From Herbaspirillum robiniae (GTDB taxonomy: Bacteria > Pseudomonadota > Gammaproteobacteria > Burkholderiales > Burkholderiaceae_D): a stretch of 64,000 nucleotides of DNA. Where the stretch lies: NCBI RefSeq assembly GCF_002213415.1, contig NZ_NJGU01000008.1, forward strand, positions 62,001-126,000. The letters are read 5' to 3'. Under the pieces are notes generated by a model. It was not told the DNA's origin and ran no database searches. It saw only the letters and a list, made by a program, of their open reading frames with translations. Position 1 is the first letter of the stretch. Every line of letters starts with the position of its first letter. Shown here one piece after another: positions 20,670 through 30,697 of the stretch. The translations under genes and the position numbers were made by a program.

Positions 20670-21320
20670 TTACCTGGGAATGCGGACGATCGCCGCATCG
20701 ACCCCGTTATCAGACAGCTTGCTGCGCGTGCGGTTCATCGCCTCGGCATGGTCGAAGGGACCGATGCGTACGCGGTACAGCACGCCGCTGTCGGCGGTGC
20801 GTTCGGTGACCTTGGCTTCGAAACCGAGCAGCGCCAGCTTGGCGCGGGCGCTTTCGGCATCGTTCTGGTCGCGGAAGGCGCCGGTCTGCAGGAAGTAGGT
20901 CCACTTGTCGTCGGCGGCGTCGTTCTTGGCCGAAGCGGAGGCCGACGGCTTGGCGTCGGCCGCCTTGGACTCAGCCTGTTTGGACGGCGCCGGCGTCGGT
21001 GCGGGCGCCGGCGTCACCGGGGCGGCCGGCTGGGCGGCGGCGGTGTTGGGCGGCACCGGCGTCTGCGACTGCTGCTGCTCCTTGGCCGCTTCGCGCGCGA
21101 TGTCGCGGTTGCCGTACAGCGGACGGTTCGGGTCGGCCGCCTGCGCCGGCGTCGGATCCGCGCGCTCGGGGCGCACCACCTTGTTGACGAAGGGAATGGG
21201 CGACTTGGTGATCATCAGCGCCACGCCCACGGCAATGCCCAGACCGACGATCAAACCCAGGATCAGGCCCAGCAGCGTGCCGCCGGCCTGCTTGTGATGT
21301 TTCGCGTTCAACTGTTTCAC
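20670..21320 (-). CDS. SPOR-domain membrane protein
   Basis: 216 aa from a GTG start (AAGAGAA upstream). One membrane span at about residues 14-37, then a Pro/Ala/Gln-rich periplasmic linker (about 55-135), then a C-terminal SPOR domain (about 138-214: YFLQTGAFRDQNDAESARAKL and YRVRIGPF). SPOR domains bind denuded peptidoglycan at the division septum; FtsN is the best known member, and this short version is an FtsN-like protein. It sits 29 bp downstream of argS. Confidence 0.9.
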   Translation of the reverse strand: MKQLNAKHHKQAGGTLLGLILGLIVGLGIAVGVALMITKSPIPFVNKVVRPERADPTPAQAADPNRPLYGNRDIAREAAKEQQQSQTPVPPNTAAAQPAAPVTPAPAPTPAPSKQAESKAADAKPSASASAKNDAADDKWTYFLQTGAFRDQNDAESARAKLALLGFEAKVTERTADSGVLYRVRIGPFDHAEAMNRTRSKLSDNGVDAAIVRIPR

Positions 21321-21349
21321 GTTTCTCTTTTAGCTTAGCGGCTTGATGT

Positions 21350-23083
21350 TTACATGCGGGCCGGCGCCGACACGCCCAGCAACGCCAGACCATTGCGCAG
21401 CACCTGGCGGGTGGCGGCCAACAGGGCCAGGCGCGCGGACCTGGTTGGGACATCGTCGACCAGCACGCGTTCCGCATTGTAGTAGCTATGCAGTTCGCCT
21501 GCCAGATCGCGCAGGTAGAAGGCGACCTGGTGCGGACCCAGCTCGGCCAGCGCGTGCGCCAGCATTTCCGGGTACTCGGCCAGCTTGGCCAGCAGCGTGG
21601 CTTCGCGCGGTGCGGTCAGCGGCGACAGGTCGGCCACCGACTTGAGCTCGTCCTCGTTGCCGCCCCACTTGCCCAGCACGGTGCAGATGCGCGCGTGGGC
21701 GTACTGCACGTAGTAGACCGGGTTTTCGTCGGACTGCGCCAGTGCCAGGTCGACGTCGAACACGAACTCGGTGTCGGCCTTGCGCGAGATCAGGAAGAAG
21801 CGCACCGCGTCGCGGCCGCGGGTCAGGTCGCGCGGCTCGCCCTCGACCGCCTCGCCGGCCGACCATTCGATCAGGTCGCGCAGCGTCACGTAGGAACCGG
21901 CGCGCTTGGAGATCTTGACCTCCTCGCCGTTGCGCATGACGGTAACCATCTTGTGCAGCACGTAGTCGGGGTAGCCCTGCGGGATGCCCACGCCGGCGGC
22001 CTGCAGGCCGGCGCGCACGCGGGCGATGGTGCCGTGGTGGTCGCTGCCCTGGATGTTGATGACCTTGCCGTAGCCGCGCTGCCATTTGTTGATGTGATAG
22101 GCGACGTCGGGCACGAAGTAGGTATAGGTGCCGTCGGTCTTCTTCATGACGCGATCCTTGTCGTCGCCATAGTCGGTGGTGCGCAGCCACAGCGCGCCGT
22201 CCTGCTCGTAGGTCTTGCCGGCCTTGACCAGCGCGTCGACCGCGGCGGCCACCTTGCCGTCGGCGTACAGGGAGGACTCGAGATAATAGTTGTCGAACTT
22301 CACGCCGAAGGCCTGCAGGTCCAGGTCCTGCTCGTGGCGCAGGTAGGCCACGGCGAAACGGCGGATCGACTCGATGTCCTCGACGTCGCCGCTGGCGGTG
22401 GCGGGCTCGCCGTCGCTGGCGGAGACGGTTTTCTTGTCCAGGAAGTCGCGCGCGATGTCGCCGATGTAGTCGCCGTTGTAGGCCGACTCCGGCCACTGCG
22501 CGTCACCCGGCTTGAAGCCGCGGGCGCGCGCCTGCACGGAGGTGGCCAGCGTGGAAATCTGCACGCCGGCGTCGTTGTAGTAGAACTCGCGCAGCACGTC
22601 GTAGCCCTGCGCGTCCAGCAGCGACGACAGCGCATCGCCCAGCGCGCCCTGGCGGCCGTGGCCCACGTGCAGCGGACCGGTCGGGTTGGCCGAGACGAAC
22701 TCGACCAGCACCTTCTTGCCCTCGCCGGCGCGGCTCCTGCCGAAATCGTCGCCCTGCTCGTGGATGACCTTGACCACCGCCTGCTTGGCGGCGGCGGCCA
22801 CGCGCAGGTTGATGAAGCCGGGGCCGGCGATCTCGGCCGACTCGACCAGCCCGGTGCGGGCCGGATCGGCCATCACCGCGGCCACGATGGCCTGCGCCAG
22901 TTCGCGCGGGTTCTTCTTCAGCGGCTTGGCCAGCTGCATCGCCACGTTGCAGGCGATATCGCCGTGCGAGGCGTCGCGCGGACGTTCCAGCGTGATGGTC
23001 GGCTGCAGCTCGGTGCCGGCCAGCAGCGGCTTCAATGCGGACGAGAACAGGTCGGAGATGCTTTGTTTCTGTTGTGCGAGCAT
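21350..23083 (-). CDS. argS: Arginyl-tRNA synthetase
   Basis: 577 aa, the same length as the E. coli enzyme; start at [13 protein letters not shown]. Class-I synthetase that charges tRNA-Arg. The N-terminal Add-1 domain is followed by the HIGH motif ([11 protein letters not shown]) after SANPT, and the degenerate KMSKS region KISKRAG. The C-terminal DALR anticodon-binding helices end the protein. A tRNA-Arg gene also lies in the window but is not linked. Downstream SPOR and dsbA genes are on the same strand. Confidence 0.97.
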   Translation of the reverse strand: MLAQQKQSISDLFSSALKPLLAGTELQPTITLERPRDASHGDIACNVAMQLAKPLKKNPRELAQAIVAAVMADPARTGLVESAEIAGPGFINLRVAAAAKQAVVKVIHEQGDDFGRSRAGEGKKVLVEFVSANPTGPLHVGHGRQGALGDALSSLLDAQGYDVLREFYYNDAGVQISTLATSVQARARGFKPGDAQWPESAYNGDYIGDIARDFLDKKTVSASDGEPATASGDVEDIESIRRFAVAYLRHEQDLDLQAFGVKFDNYYLESSLYADGKVAAAVDALVKAGKTYEQDGALWLRTTDYGDDKDRVMKKTDGTYTYFVPDVAYHINKWQRGYGKVINIQGSDHHGTIARVRAGLQAAGVGIPQGYPDYVLHKMVTVMRNGEEVKISKRAGSYVTLRDLIEWSAGEAVEGEPRDLTRGRDAVRFFLISRKADTEFVFDVDLALAQSDENPVYYVQYAHARICTVLGKWGGNEDELKSVADLSPLTAPREATLLAKLAEYPEMLAHALAELGPHQVAFYLRDLAGELHSYYNAERVLVDDVPTRSARLALLAATRQVLRNGLALLGVSAPARM

Positions 23084-23255
23084 GGGAGTGACGGGTAAAG
23101 CGGAAGCGGCCGCGGCGCCAGGCTGCAAGCCATGCGCCGCGCGGAGGAATCGCTTGAAATTGGTTGAGCAGCCGAGATTATACCGGCTTGCCGCGCCGCT
23201 TTGCGCCCGAAGGGCATGCCTTGCCCGCCTTTTTGCGCCGTCGCTCCCGCCAGGC

Positions 23256-23783
23256 TCAGCCGGCGACGGGCGGCGTGTCGCCCGCGCCGGACAGCGCGCG
23301 GCGATAAAGATGCAGGATTCGCAACAAACGGCCGGCGAACACGCCCGCGAACATCCCGTACAGCGCCGCCTGCGGCAAGGCGAACCAGGGGTCCGCCGCC
23401 AGCTGCGGATGCAGGGCCAGCGCCACGGCCGCCGCGTATTTCACGCCGAAGATGCCGATGGTCAGCAACAGCGGCTGCCAGCTGCCGCGCTGGGCGATGC
23501 GGTGGTTGGCGGTGTCGACCCGGATCGCGGCGGCGGCGCGGCTGCTGAAGCTGAGCCAACCCGTCGCCAGCAGCGTGGCTGCGCCCAGCAGGGCATTGCC
23601 CGGATGCGCGCCGAAGCTGAGCAGCAGGCCGGAAAGCGACAGCCCGAACATCACCACCGGCACGGCCAGCGCCTTGAAGAGCGGGGTTTCGCGGTCGCGC
23701 GTGGCCTGCCAGCCGCGGTACAGCAGGAAGGCCAGCAGCGGCCAGACCCACAGGGGCGTATGAGAAATGATGCCGGTGATCAT
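23256..23783 (-). CDS. Polytopic membrane protein (DUF6622-like)
   Basis: 175 aa with five predicted hydrophobic segments (about 8-22, 39-58, 63-80, 103-125, 134-152). AGGAG upstream of the ATG at 23783. It resembles small uncharacterised inner-membrane proteins of Proteobacteria grouped as DUF6622. No catalytic motif is visible and the function is unknown. It stands alone between argS and priA with about 170 bp on either side. Confidence 0.7.
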   Translation of the reverse strand: MITGIISHTPLWVWPLLAFLLYRGWQATRDRETPLFKALAVPVVMFGLSLSGLLLSFGAHPGNALLGAATLLATGWLSFSSRAAAAIRVDTANHRIAQRGSWQPLLLTIGIFGVKYAAAVALALHPQLAADPWFALPQAALYGMFAGVFAGRLLRILHLYRRALSGAGDTPPVAG

Positions 23784-23955
23784 GGAAGGCTCCTGTTCGA
23801 TGTGGACACGTCAATGGATGAACGGAAGCAATCGTAGTGGGCCCGCCGGCCGGCGCCCAGCGCTTTGCGACGAAACGCCGCAAACGCGGCGGCAGATGCG
23901 CCGGCAGGCCGCCAGGCGCGGCCGCGTGATAGACGGCCCCGCGCCGGGCCGGCGT

Positions 23956-26115
23956 TCAGATGTCGACCGGATCGACTTCCAGCGACCAGCGCGCGCGCGT
24001 CCTGATCTGCCGCAGCAGGGCCAGCCATTCCTTCAGGAAAGCCTGCAGCGCCGGGCGCGATGCGCATTCGACCAGCAGCTGGGCGCGCTCGGTATTGGCC
24101 ACGCGCATCATGGTCATCGGTATCGGCTCGTTGATGGTGATGGCGGGAGCGTCGAGGATGTTCGCCGCCTCCTTCAGGAAAGCCATCGCCTGCTCCAGCT
24201 CGCGCGCCTCGGCGCGCAGCAGCGCCTGGTACATGAAGGGCGGGAAATACGCCTGGCGGCGCTCGTCCAGCAGTTCGCCGGCAAAGCCGTCGTAGTCGTG
24301 GCGCGTGACCGCCTGGTACAGCGGGTGGTGTGGATAGCGCGTCTGGATCAGCACCTCGCCCGAGCTGCCGTCGGCCGACAGCCCGGCCCGCCCGGCGCGG
24401 CCGGCCACCTGCATCAGCTGCGCGAACAGGCGCTCGCTGGCGCGGTAGTCGTGCGAGAACAGCGCGGTATCGGGGTTCATCACGCCCACCAGCGTCAGTT
24501 TTTTGAAGTCGTGCCCCTTGGCCACCATCTGGGTGCCGATCAGGATGTCCACCTCGCCGCGATGCACACTGTCGAAGGCGCTCTGGGCCGAGCCCTTCAG
24601 GCGCGTGGAATCGGCGTCGATGCGCAGCACCCGCGCCTCCGGGAAGATCGCGTGCAGCCCCTCCTCCACCCGCTGGGTGCCGCGCCCCAGCGGCTGCAGG
24701 TCGACGTTGCCGCAGGTCGGGCAGGATTTGGGGATGTGCAGCTCCAGGCTGCAATGGTGGCAGCGCAGCCGGCGCTCGGGGCGGTGCACCACCATGAAGG
24801 CGTCGCAGCGCATGCAGTTGCTGATCCAGCCGCAGGCGTCGCAGGCCAGCACCGGCGCATAGCCGCGCCGGTTCAGGAACAGCAGCGACTGTTCGCCATG
24901 CTCCAGGCGCTTGCGCACGGCGGCGATCAGGGTCGAGGTCAGGCCGTCGACCGGCTTGTCGCGCTCCATGTCGATCACCTTGACCTTGGGCAGCACCGCC
25001 TGCTGCGCCGCGCGCTGGCGCAGCTCGAGGCGGCGGTAGCGGCCGGCCTGGGCATGCTGCCAGGTCTCCAGCGACGGCGTGGCCGAGCCCAGCACCACCG
25101 GGATGCCGAGCTGGTGCGCGCGCCAGACCGCGAGGTCGCGCGCCGAGTAGCGCAGGCCCTCCTGCTGCTTGTACGAAGGGTCGTGCTCCTCGTCGATGAC
25201 GATCAGCTTCAGGTGCGGTAGCGACGACAGGATCGCCAGGCGCGTGCCCAGCACGATATGCGCCTGGCCCAGGTGGGCCGCCAGCCAGTTGCGGGCGCGC
25301 TCGCCCTCGGCCAGGCCGCTGTGCAGCGCCACCACGTTGAGGTGCGGGAAGCGCGCGCGGATGTTGCCTTCGAGCTGGGGCGTCAGGTTGATTTCCGGCA
25401 CCAGCACCAGGATCTGCGCCGGCGGGCCGTCCTGCGGCGGCCGGCCGTCTGCCTGCGCGGCATCGGCCGCGCGCCGCAGGATGGCGGCGGCGGCTTGCAG
25501 GTAGACCTCGGTCTTGCCGCTGCCGGTGACGCCGTACAGCAGCAGCGGCGCGAACGCATCGGCGCCGGCGATGGCATCGACCGCCTCCTGCTGGGCGGCG
25601 TTCAGCGACGGCGCGGGGCCGAACTGCATGGGATCGGGCAAGGCCTGCGGCTGTTCTGCGGCCGGCAGCTCGGCCGGATCAACCGGCTCGGCCCCGGCGG
25701 ACCTGGCTTTGGCCTTGCGCTTCTTCGGCGCGGGCGTCTTGTCCAGGGCCTTGAGCGCCTTGTCCAGCGCCACCGTGGTCAGCGCGCGCAGGTTCTTGGG
25801 CAGGCCGGGCAGCATCACCTCGCCCAGCGGACGCTGGTAATAGTCGGCGGCAAAGCCGCACAGCGCCAGCCAGTGCGCCGACAGCGGCGCCATCTGGCGC
25901 CGCACGGCAATGACGTTCTTGATCTTGTCGGCGCCCAGCTCGCTGGCCTGGACATGGCCGACCACCACGCCGACCGCCTCGCGCCTGCCGAAAGGCACCA
26001 CGACCAGATGACCGATGGCGGGAATCGCCTCGCCCTCTTCCTGCGGCCGCCAACAATAATCGAAGACGGTATGCAAGGGGGTATCGAGGGCGATCTGGAG
26101 GATGCGTTGTTCCAC
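23956..26115 (-). CDS. priA: Primosomal protein N' (replication restart helicase)
   Basis: 719 aa, near the usual length. Starts with GTG. Order: N-terminal 3'-DNA-binding domain, Walker A GVTGSGKTEVY near residue 200, DEEH box (VIDEEHDPSYKQQEGLRYS), a zinc cluster with eight Cys (CDAC, CMRC, CHHC, CPTC), and the helicase C-terminal lobe with IGTQMVAKGHDF. PriA reloads the replisome at stalled forks. A Pro/Ala/Lys-rich insertion lies at about residues 130-165. Upstream is a 715-bp non-coding region containing DnaA-box-like sites, which also must hold its promoter. Confidence 0.96.
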   Translation of the reverse strand: MEQRILQIALDTPLHTVFDYCWRPQEEGEAIPAIGHLVVVPFGRREAVGVVVGHVQASELGADKIKNVIAVRRQMAPLSAHWLALCGFAADYYQRPLGEVMLPGLPKNLRALTTVALDKALKALDKTPAPKKRKAKARSAGAEPVDPAELPAAEQPQALPDPMQFGPAPSLNAAQQEAVDAIAGADAFAPLLLYGVTGSGKTEVYLQAAAAILRRAADAAQADGRPPQDGPPAQILVLVPEINLTPQLEGNIRARFPHLNVVALHSGLAEGERARNWLAAHLGQAHIVLGTRLAILSSLPHLKLIVIDEEHDPSYKQQEGLRYSARDLAVWRAHQLGIPVVLGSATPSLETWQHAQAGRYRRLELRQRAAQQAVLPKVKVIDMERDKPVDGLTSTLIAAVRKRLEHGEQSLLFLNRRGYAPVLACDACGWISNCMRCDAFMVVHRPERRLRCHHCSLELHIPKSCPTCGNVDLQPLGRGTQRVEEGLHAIFPEARVLRIDADSTRLKGSAQSAFDSVHRGEVDILIGTQMVAKGHDFKKLTLVGVMNPDTALFSHDYRASERLFAQLMQVAGRAGRAGLSADGSSGEVLIQTRYPHHPLYQAVTRHDYDGFAGELLDERRQAYFPPFMYQALLRAEARELEQAMAFLKEAANILDAPAITINEPIPMTMMRVANTERAQLLVECASRPALQAFLKEWLALLRQIRTRARWSLEVDPVDI

Positions 26116-26175
26116 GAACTTAATGTAATTCCTGAAAAACCGGGCTAACTATTGGTTTCATTGGTATTTTTTGAG

Positions 26176-26198
26176 CTATCCACAAATACTGTGGATAA
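26176..26198. promoter_or_regulatory. DnaA-box-like inverted pair 1
   Basis: CTATCCACA on the plus strand (8 of 9 to TTATCCACA) and, 5 bases later, TGTGGATAA, a perfect DnaA box on the minus strand at 26190-26198. Confidence 0.6.
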
Positions 26199-26306
26199 CT
26201 TTGGGGACAAATCGCTATTGACAGGCCCTGCCTCAAGCTGGGGGCCGTTTACAATGAAATGCCCAAATCCAAAGCAAAAGAATTAACCCAATAAAATCAA
26301 CAACTT
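26176..26306. repeat. Imperfect duplication, copy A
   Basis: About 130 bp that align base for base, with roughly one single-base gap, to 26541-26672. Conserved blocks are the box pair, GTGGATAACTTT, TTGACAG, TTTACA, GAAATGCCCAAA and CAATAAAATCAACAACTTA. Confidence 0.85.
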
Positions 26307-26374
26307 ATATTTTTATTCCCGCGCCGGAAAAATTTTTGGCGAATTTTTTTTCGCCTGCCGCCGCGCCCCTTCGA

Positions 26375-26383
26375 TGTGCATAA
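26375..26383 (-). promoter_or_regulatory. DnaA-box-like site TTATGCACA
   Basis: Matches the relaxed consensus TTWTNCACA on the minus strand. It lies 185 bp from the perfect box of copy A, almost the same distance as its counterpart in copy B. Confidence 0.5.
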
Positions 26384-26540
26384 GTCCCGCCGGCGGGTAC
26401 CGGTCATGGACATTTGTCAAGCCTTTGCCGACAGCGTCGCACCGGAAATTTCCTACCCGCACCTTCGTCGGTCGTCCTACAAATTTAAAGTAAAACTTCA
26501 AAAGCGGCCGTAAACGGCGGTTTCATAAGCGCTTTTGGCC

Positions 26541-26563
26541 TTATTCACAGTTCTTGTGGATAA
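26541..26563. promoter_or_regulatory. DnaA-box-like inverted pair 2
   Basis: TTATTCACA on the plus strand (fits TTWTNCACA) and the perfect box TTATCCACA on the minus strand at 26555-26563, spaced as in copy A. Confidence 0.6.
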
Positions 26564-26672
26564 CTTTGTTGAAAAGTGCCTCTTGACAGCCCCGAGACCC
26601 ACCAACGATGCGGTTTACAGCGAAATGCCCAAAAGCGCGGCACAAAAATACACCAATAAAATCAACAACTTA
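26541..26672. repeat. Imperfect duplication, copy B
   Basis: Partner of the segment at 26176-26306, about 365 bp further on. The middle part (about 30 bp after TTGACAG) has diverged, while the flanking blocks are nearly identical, which suggests that those blocks are functional. Confidence 0.85.
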
Positions 26673-26741
26673 GAAATACGGCCGGACCAAACAAATCCGC
26701 ATGACGATATTAGTGATTCTCAATATGGCGTCGGCCAAAAA

Positions 26742-26750
26742 TGTGCATAA
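26742..26750 (-). promoter_or_regulatory. DnaA-box-like site TTATGCACA, second copy
   Basis: Same 9-mer and flanking AAG as at 26375, placed 187 bp from the perfect box of copy B. Confidence 0.5.
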
Positions 26751-26830
26751 GTGGCGATCGATCTTGCCAAAAGCATCATTTTCTGCGCCAAGCCGGTTCA
26801 CGCGCCATGCTGCACATGAACCGGGGGCCT

Positions 26831-27910
<1,080 letters not shown>

Positions 27911-28062
27911 GGGATCGACCTGGAAGCTATCGTGCGTCAATCCGCCATTATCTCATCCAACGCGCAGCGCTTCCGGCCTAATTGTCGGTATAGCCCTGCG
28001 CTGATATTGACGCAGGTCGTGGCGGGCCGTTTTTGACTCCGCCACGGCCTGCGCGAGCCGCC

Positions 28063-29517
28063 TCAAATGCCGCCCATGCACAGGTACTTGATGACGAGGT
28101 AATCGTCCAGGCCGTAGTGCGAACCCTCCCGCCCCAGGCCGGACTGCTTGACGCCGCCGAACGGCGCCACCTCGTTGGACACCAGGCCGGTATTGATGCC
28201 GACCATGCCCGACTCCAGGCCTTCGGCCACGCGCCAGATGCGGCCGATGTCGCGCGAATAGAAATAGCTGGCCAGGCCGAACTCGGTATCGTTGGCCAGC
28301 GCGACGGCTTCTTCATCGGTCTTGAAACGGAACAGCGGCGCCATCGGGCCGAAGGTTTCCTCGCGCGCCACGCGCATGTCCGGCGTGACGTCGGCCAGCA
28401 CGGTGGGCTCGAAGAAGGTGCCGCCCAGCGCATGACGCTTGCCGCCCAACAGCACCCGCGCGCCCTTGCCGGTGGCGTCGGCCAGGTGTTGCTCGACCTT
28501 CTTCACCGCGTCCTCGTTGATCAGCGGCCCTTGCGTGACGCCGCTTTCGACGCCGTCGCCGACCTTGAGCTTCTGCACCGCCGCCACCAGCTTGGCGGCG
28601 TAGGCGTCGTAGACGCCGTCCTGCACGTAGATGCGGTTGGCGCACACGCAGGTCTGGCCGGTGTTGCGGTACTTGGAGGCGATGGTGCCCTCCACGGCCG
28701 CGTCGAGATCGGCGTCGTCGAACACGATGAAGGGCGCGTTGCCGCCCAGCTCCAGCGACAGCTTCTTGATGGTGGGCGCGGACTGCTCCATCAGCTTGCG
28801 CCCGATCTCGGTCGAGCCCGTAAACGACAGCTTGCGCACCAGCGGGTTGGCTGTCATCTCGCCGCCGATGTCGGAGGACGATCCGGTCACCACGCTGAAC
28901 ACGCCCTGGGGCACGCCCGCGCGCTCGGCCAGCACCGCCAGCGCCAACGCCGAGAACGGCGTGGCGCCGGCCGGCTTGAGCACCATCGGACAGCCGGCGG
29001 CCAGCGCCGGTCCGGCCTTGCGGGTGATCATCGCGGCCGGGAAATTCCACGGTGTGATCGCCGCGCACACGCCGATCGGCTCCTTGGTCACCACGATGCG
29101 GTTGCTCGCCAGCGGCGAAGGAATCACGTCGCCATAGGCGCGCTTGGCCTCTTCGCCGAACCACTCGATGAACGATGCTGCATAGCCGATCTCGCCTTTG
29201 GATTCGGCCAGCGGCTTGCCTTGCTCGGTGGTCATGATCAGGGCCAGATCGTCGGCGTTGGCCAGCATCAGCTCGCTCCATTTGCGCAGGATCTTGCCGC
29301 GCTCGGCGGCGGTCTTGGCGCGCCAGCCTTTCCAGGCGACATTGGCCGCCTCGATGGCGCGCCGGGTCTCGGCCGCGCCCATCCTGGGCACCGTGCCCAC
29401 GACCTGGCCGTTGGCGGGATTGCTGACGGTAGTGGTCTCGCCGCTGTCGGCGTCGACCCACTTGCCGTCCAGATAGGCTTGCTGGCGCAGCAGCGCCGCA
29501 TCGTTGAGCTTGATCAT
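28063..29517 (-). CDS. gabD: Succinate-semialdehyde dehydrogenase (NADP+)
   Basis: 484 aa from the ATG at 29517, with GGGAGA upstream; two extra in-frame codons and an ATG at 29532 are less likely. Very close in sequence pattern to E. coli GabD (482 aa). Catalytic Glu in LELGGNAPF and nucleophile Cys in TGQTCVCANRIYV are present. Oxidises succinate semialdehyde from GABA breakdown to succinate. No gabT is adjacent. The gene is divergent from pheC. A stem (CGTGGCGG/CCGCCACG, 28018-28046) follows but has no T-run. Confidence 0.95.
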   Translation of the reverse strand: MIKLNDAALLRQQAYLDGKWVDADSGETTTVSNPANGQVVGTVPRMGAAETRRAIEAANVAWKGWRAKTAAERGKILRKWSELMLANADDLALIMTTEQGKPLAESKGEIGYAASFIEWFGEEAKRAYGDVIPSPLASNRIVVTKEPIGVCAAITPWNFPAAMITRKAGPALAAGCPMVLKPAGATPFSALALAVLAERAGVPQGVFSVVTGSSSDIGGEMTANPLVRKLSFTGSTEIGRKLMEQSAPTIKKLSLELGGNAPFIVFDDADLDAAVEGTIASKYRNTGQTCVCANRIYVQDGVYDAYAAKLVAAVQKLKVGDGVESGVTQGPLINEDAVKKVEQHLADATGKGARVLLGGKRHALGGTFFEPTVLADVTPDMRVAREETFGPMAPLFRFKTDEEAVALANDTEFGLASYFYSRDIGRIWRVAEGLESGMVGINTGLVSNEVAPFGGVKQSGLGREGSHYGLDDYLVIKYLCMGGI

Positions 29518-29663
29518 CTGTTCTCCCTGCATGGCTGACGGTTGCGCATGTCCGGCTGCGGCTGCGGATACGGCTGCAGGCGCGCCGGCGCTCGTCTGGT
29601 TTAGTAAGCCGCGCCGGGGATGAGTTCAGAAACGGCGCGTTGTCCTACGAAAGGAAGGCCGGT

Positions 29664-29674
29664 TTTGCTATGAT
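29664..29674 (+). promoter_or_regulatory. Extended -10 promoter candidate for pheC
   Basis: TTTGCTATGAT contains the extended -10 TGC followed by TATGAT (29669-29674), about 95 bp before the pheC start. No good -35 is visible, which an extended -10 tolerates. Confidence 0.4.
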
Positions 29675-29768
29675 CGTCGGGCTGCTCAAGAACGCAGACG
29701 GCGCCACAGAAAACCGGTCAACGATAAACCGCGCCGCATTGCCAAAATATCAATCAGGAGACAAGTTC

Positions 29769-30557
29769 ATGAAGAAGTTCATCGGCGCCGCGCTGCTGGC
29801 CGCCCTCGCCCTCGTTTCGCTGTCGCTGCGCCCGGTGCTGGCGCAGGATGCGCCGCCGTCGCGGCTCGACCAGGTCATCAAGTCCGGCAAGCTGCGCGTG
29901 TGCATGACCGGCGACTACAAGCCCTTTACCTACTACCGTGCGGACCAGACCTTCGAGGGCATGGATGTCGAACTGGCCCAATTGCTGGCCAAGTCGCTGG
30001 GCGTGGAAGCGCAGTTCGTCAAGACCACCTGGACCAACCTGATGAACGACTTCGTCGCCCAGTGCGATATCGCCATGGGCGGCGTCTCGATCACGCTGGA
30101 CCGCGCGAAGAAGGCCTCCTTCTCGGCGGCCACGATGGTGGACGGCAAGGCGCCCGTGGTGCGCTGCGCCGACAAGGAGAAATTCCGCAACTTCGACATG
30201 ATCGACCAGCCCGGCACGCGCGCCATCGTCAACCCCGGCGGCACCAACGAGCGCTTCGCCCGCGCCCGCTACAAGCGCGCCACGCTGACGCTGCACCCGG
30301 ACAACGTCACCATCTTCCAGCAGATCGTCGACGGCCGCGCCGACGTGATGGTGACCGACGCCAGCGAAACCATGTGGCAGGCCAAGCTGCATCCCGAGCT
30401 GTGCCCGGTCAACCCCGAGCAGCCGCTGCAGTTCGCCGAGAAGGCCTACCTGCTGCCGCGCGGCGATGTGGCGTTCAAGGAGTATGTGGATACCTGGCTG
30501 CACCTGGCGAAATCGACCGGCGAGTATCAGCAGGTGTTCGACAAGTGGCTGAAATGA
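29769..30557 (+). CDS. pheC: Periplasmic cyclohexadienyl dehydratase
   Basis: 262 aa from the ATG at 29769 (AGGAGA 7 bases upstream); a longer frame upstream lacks a signal. Residues 1-25 are a signal peptide ending ALA-like (RPVLAQ). The mature protein has the type-3 solute-binding fold but matches Pseudomonas PheC closely, for example DQPGTRAIVNPGGTNERFA, HPDNVTIFQQIVDGRAD and FAEKAYLLPR. The Glu200 in TDASE sits where the catalytic Glu of PheC lies. It converts prephenate or arogenate to phenylpyruvate or phenylalanine in the periplasm. An amino-acid-binding transporter subunit is less likely because no permease genes are nearby. Confidence 0.87.
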   Translation: MKKFIGAALLAALALVSLSLRPVLAQDAPPSRLDQVIKSGKLRVCMTGDYKPFTYYRADQTFEGMDVELAQLLAKSLGVEAQFVKTTWTNLMNDFVAQCDIAMGGVSITLDRAKKASFSAATMVDGKAPVVRCADKEKFRNFDMIDQPGTRAIVNPGGTNERFARARYKRATLTLHPDNVTIFQQIVDGRADVMVTDASETMWQAKLHPELCPVNPEQPLQFAEKAYLLPRGDVAFKEYVDTWLHLAKSTGEYQQVFDKWLK

Positions 30558-30600
30558 GCTGAACAGGGGTGAAGGGCGGATTACGCCGTCCACAAGCCAA

Positions 30601-30636
30601 GGCCGGCGCCAAGTGAATGGCGCCGGCCTTTTTTTT
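30601..30636 (+). terminator. Intrinsic terminator of pheC
   Basis: A perfect 10-bp stem GGCCGGCGCC/GGCGCCGGCC with an 8-nt loop followed by eight T, 43 bp after the stop. Confidence 0.92.
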
Positions 30637-30697
30637 CTTCCGTCATCGCATCGGGCGGCGCTGACGATCGCCGGCAACGCAGCAATCCCGAACGCGA

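Larger units (their letters stand above)
26116..26830. other. Long intergenic region between hemE and priA with a duplicated DnaA-box element
   Basis: No credible gene. Two related segments, about 26176-26383 and 26541-26750, show the same order and spacing of motifs: an inverted pair of DnaA-box-like 9-mers, a conserved AACTTT block, TTGACAG, GAAATGCCCAAA, AATAAAATCAACAACTTA, and 180 bp later TGTGCATAA. The AT-rich stretch 26307-26355 lies between the copies. Confidence 0.8.

Noticed and set aside
21311-21326. parS-like sequence TGTTTCACGT
   Set aside because: Only the left half of the TGTTTCACGTGAAACA palindrome is present and it covers the GTG start of the SPOR gene.
28018-28046. Stem-loop after gabD as terminator
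   Set aside because: The stem is good (8 bp), but neither strand has a following T-run, so I do not list it as a terminator.
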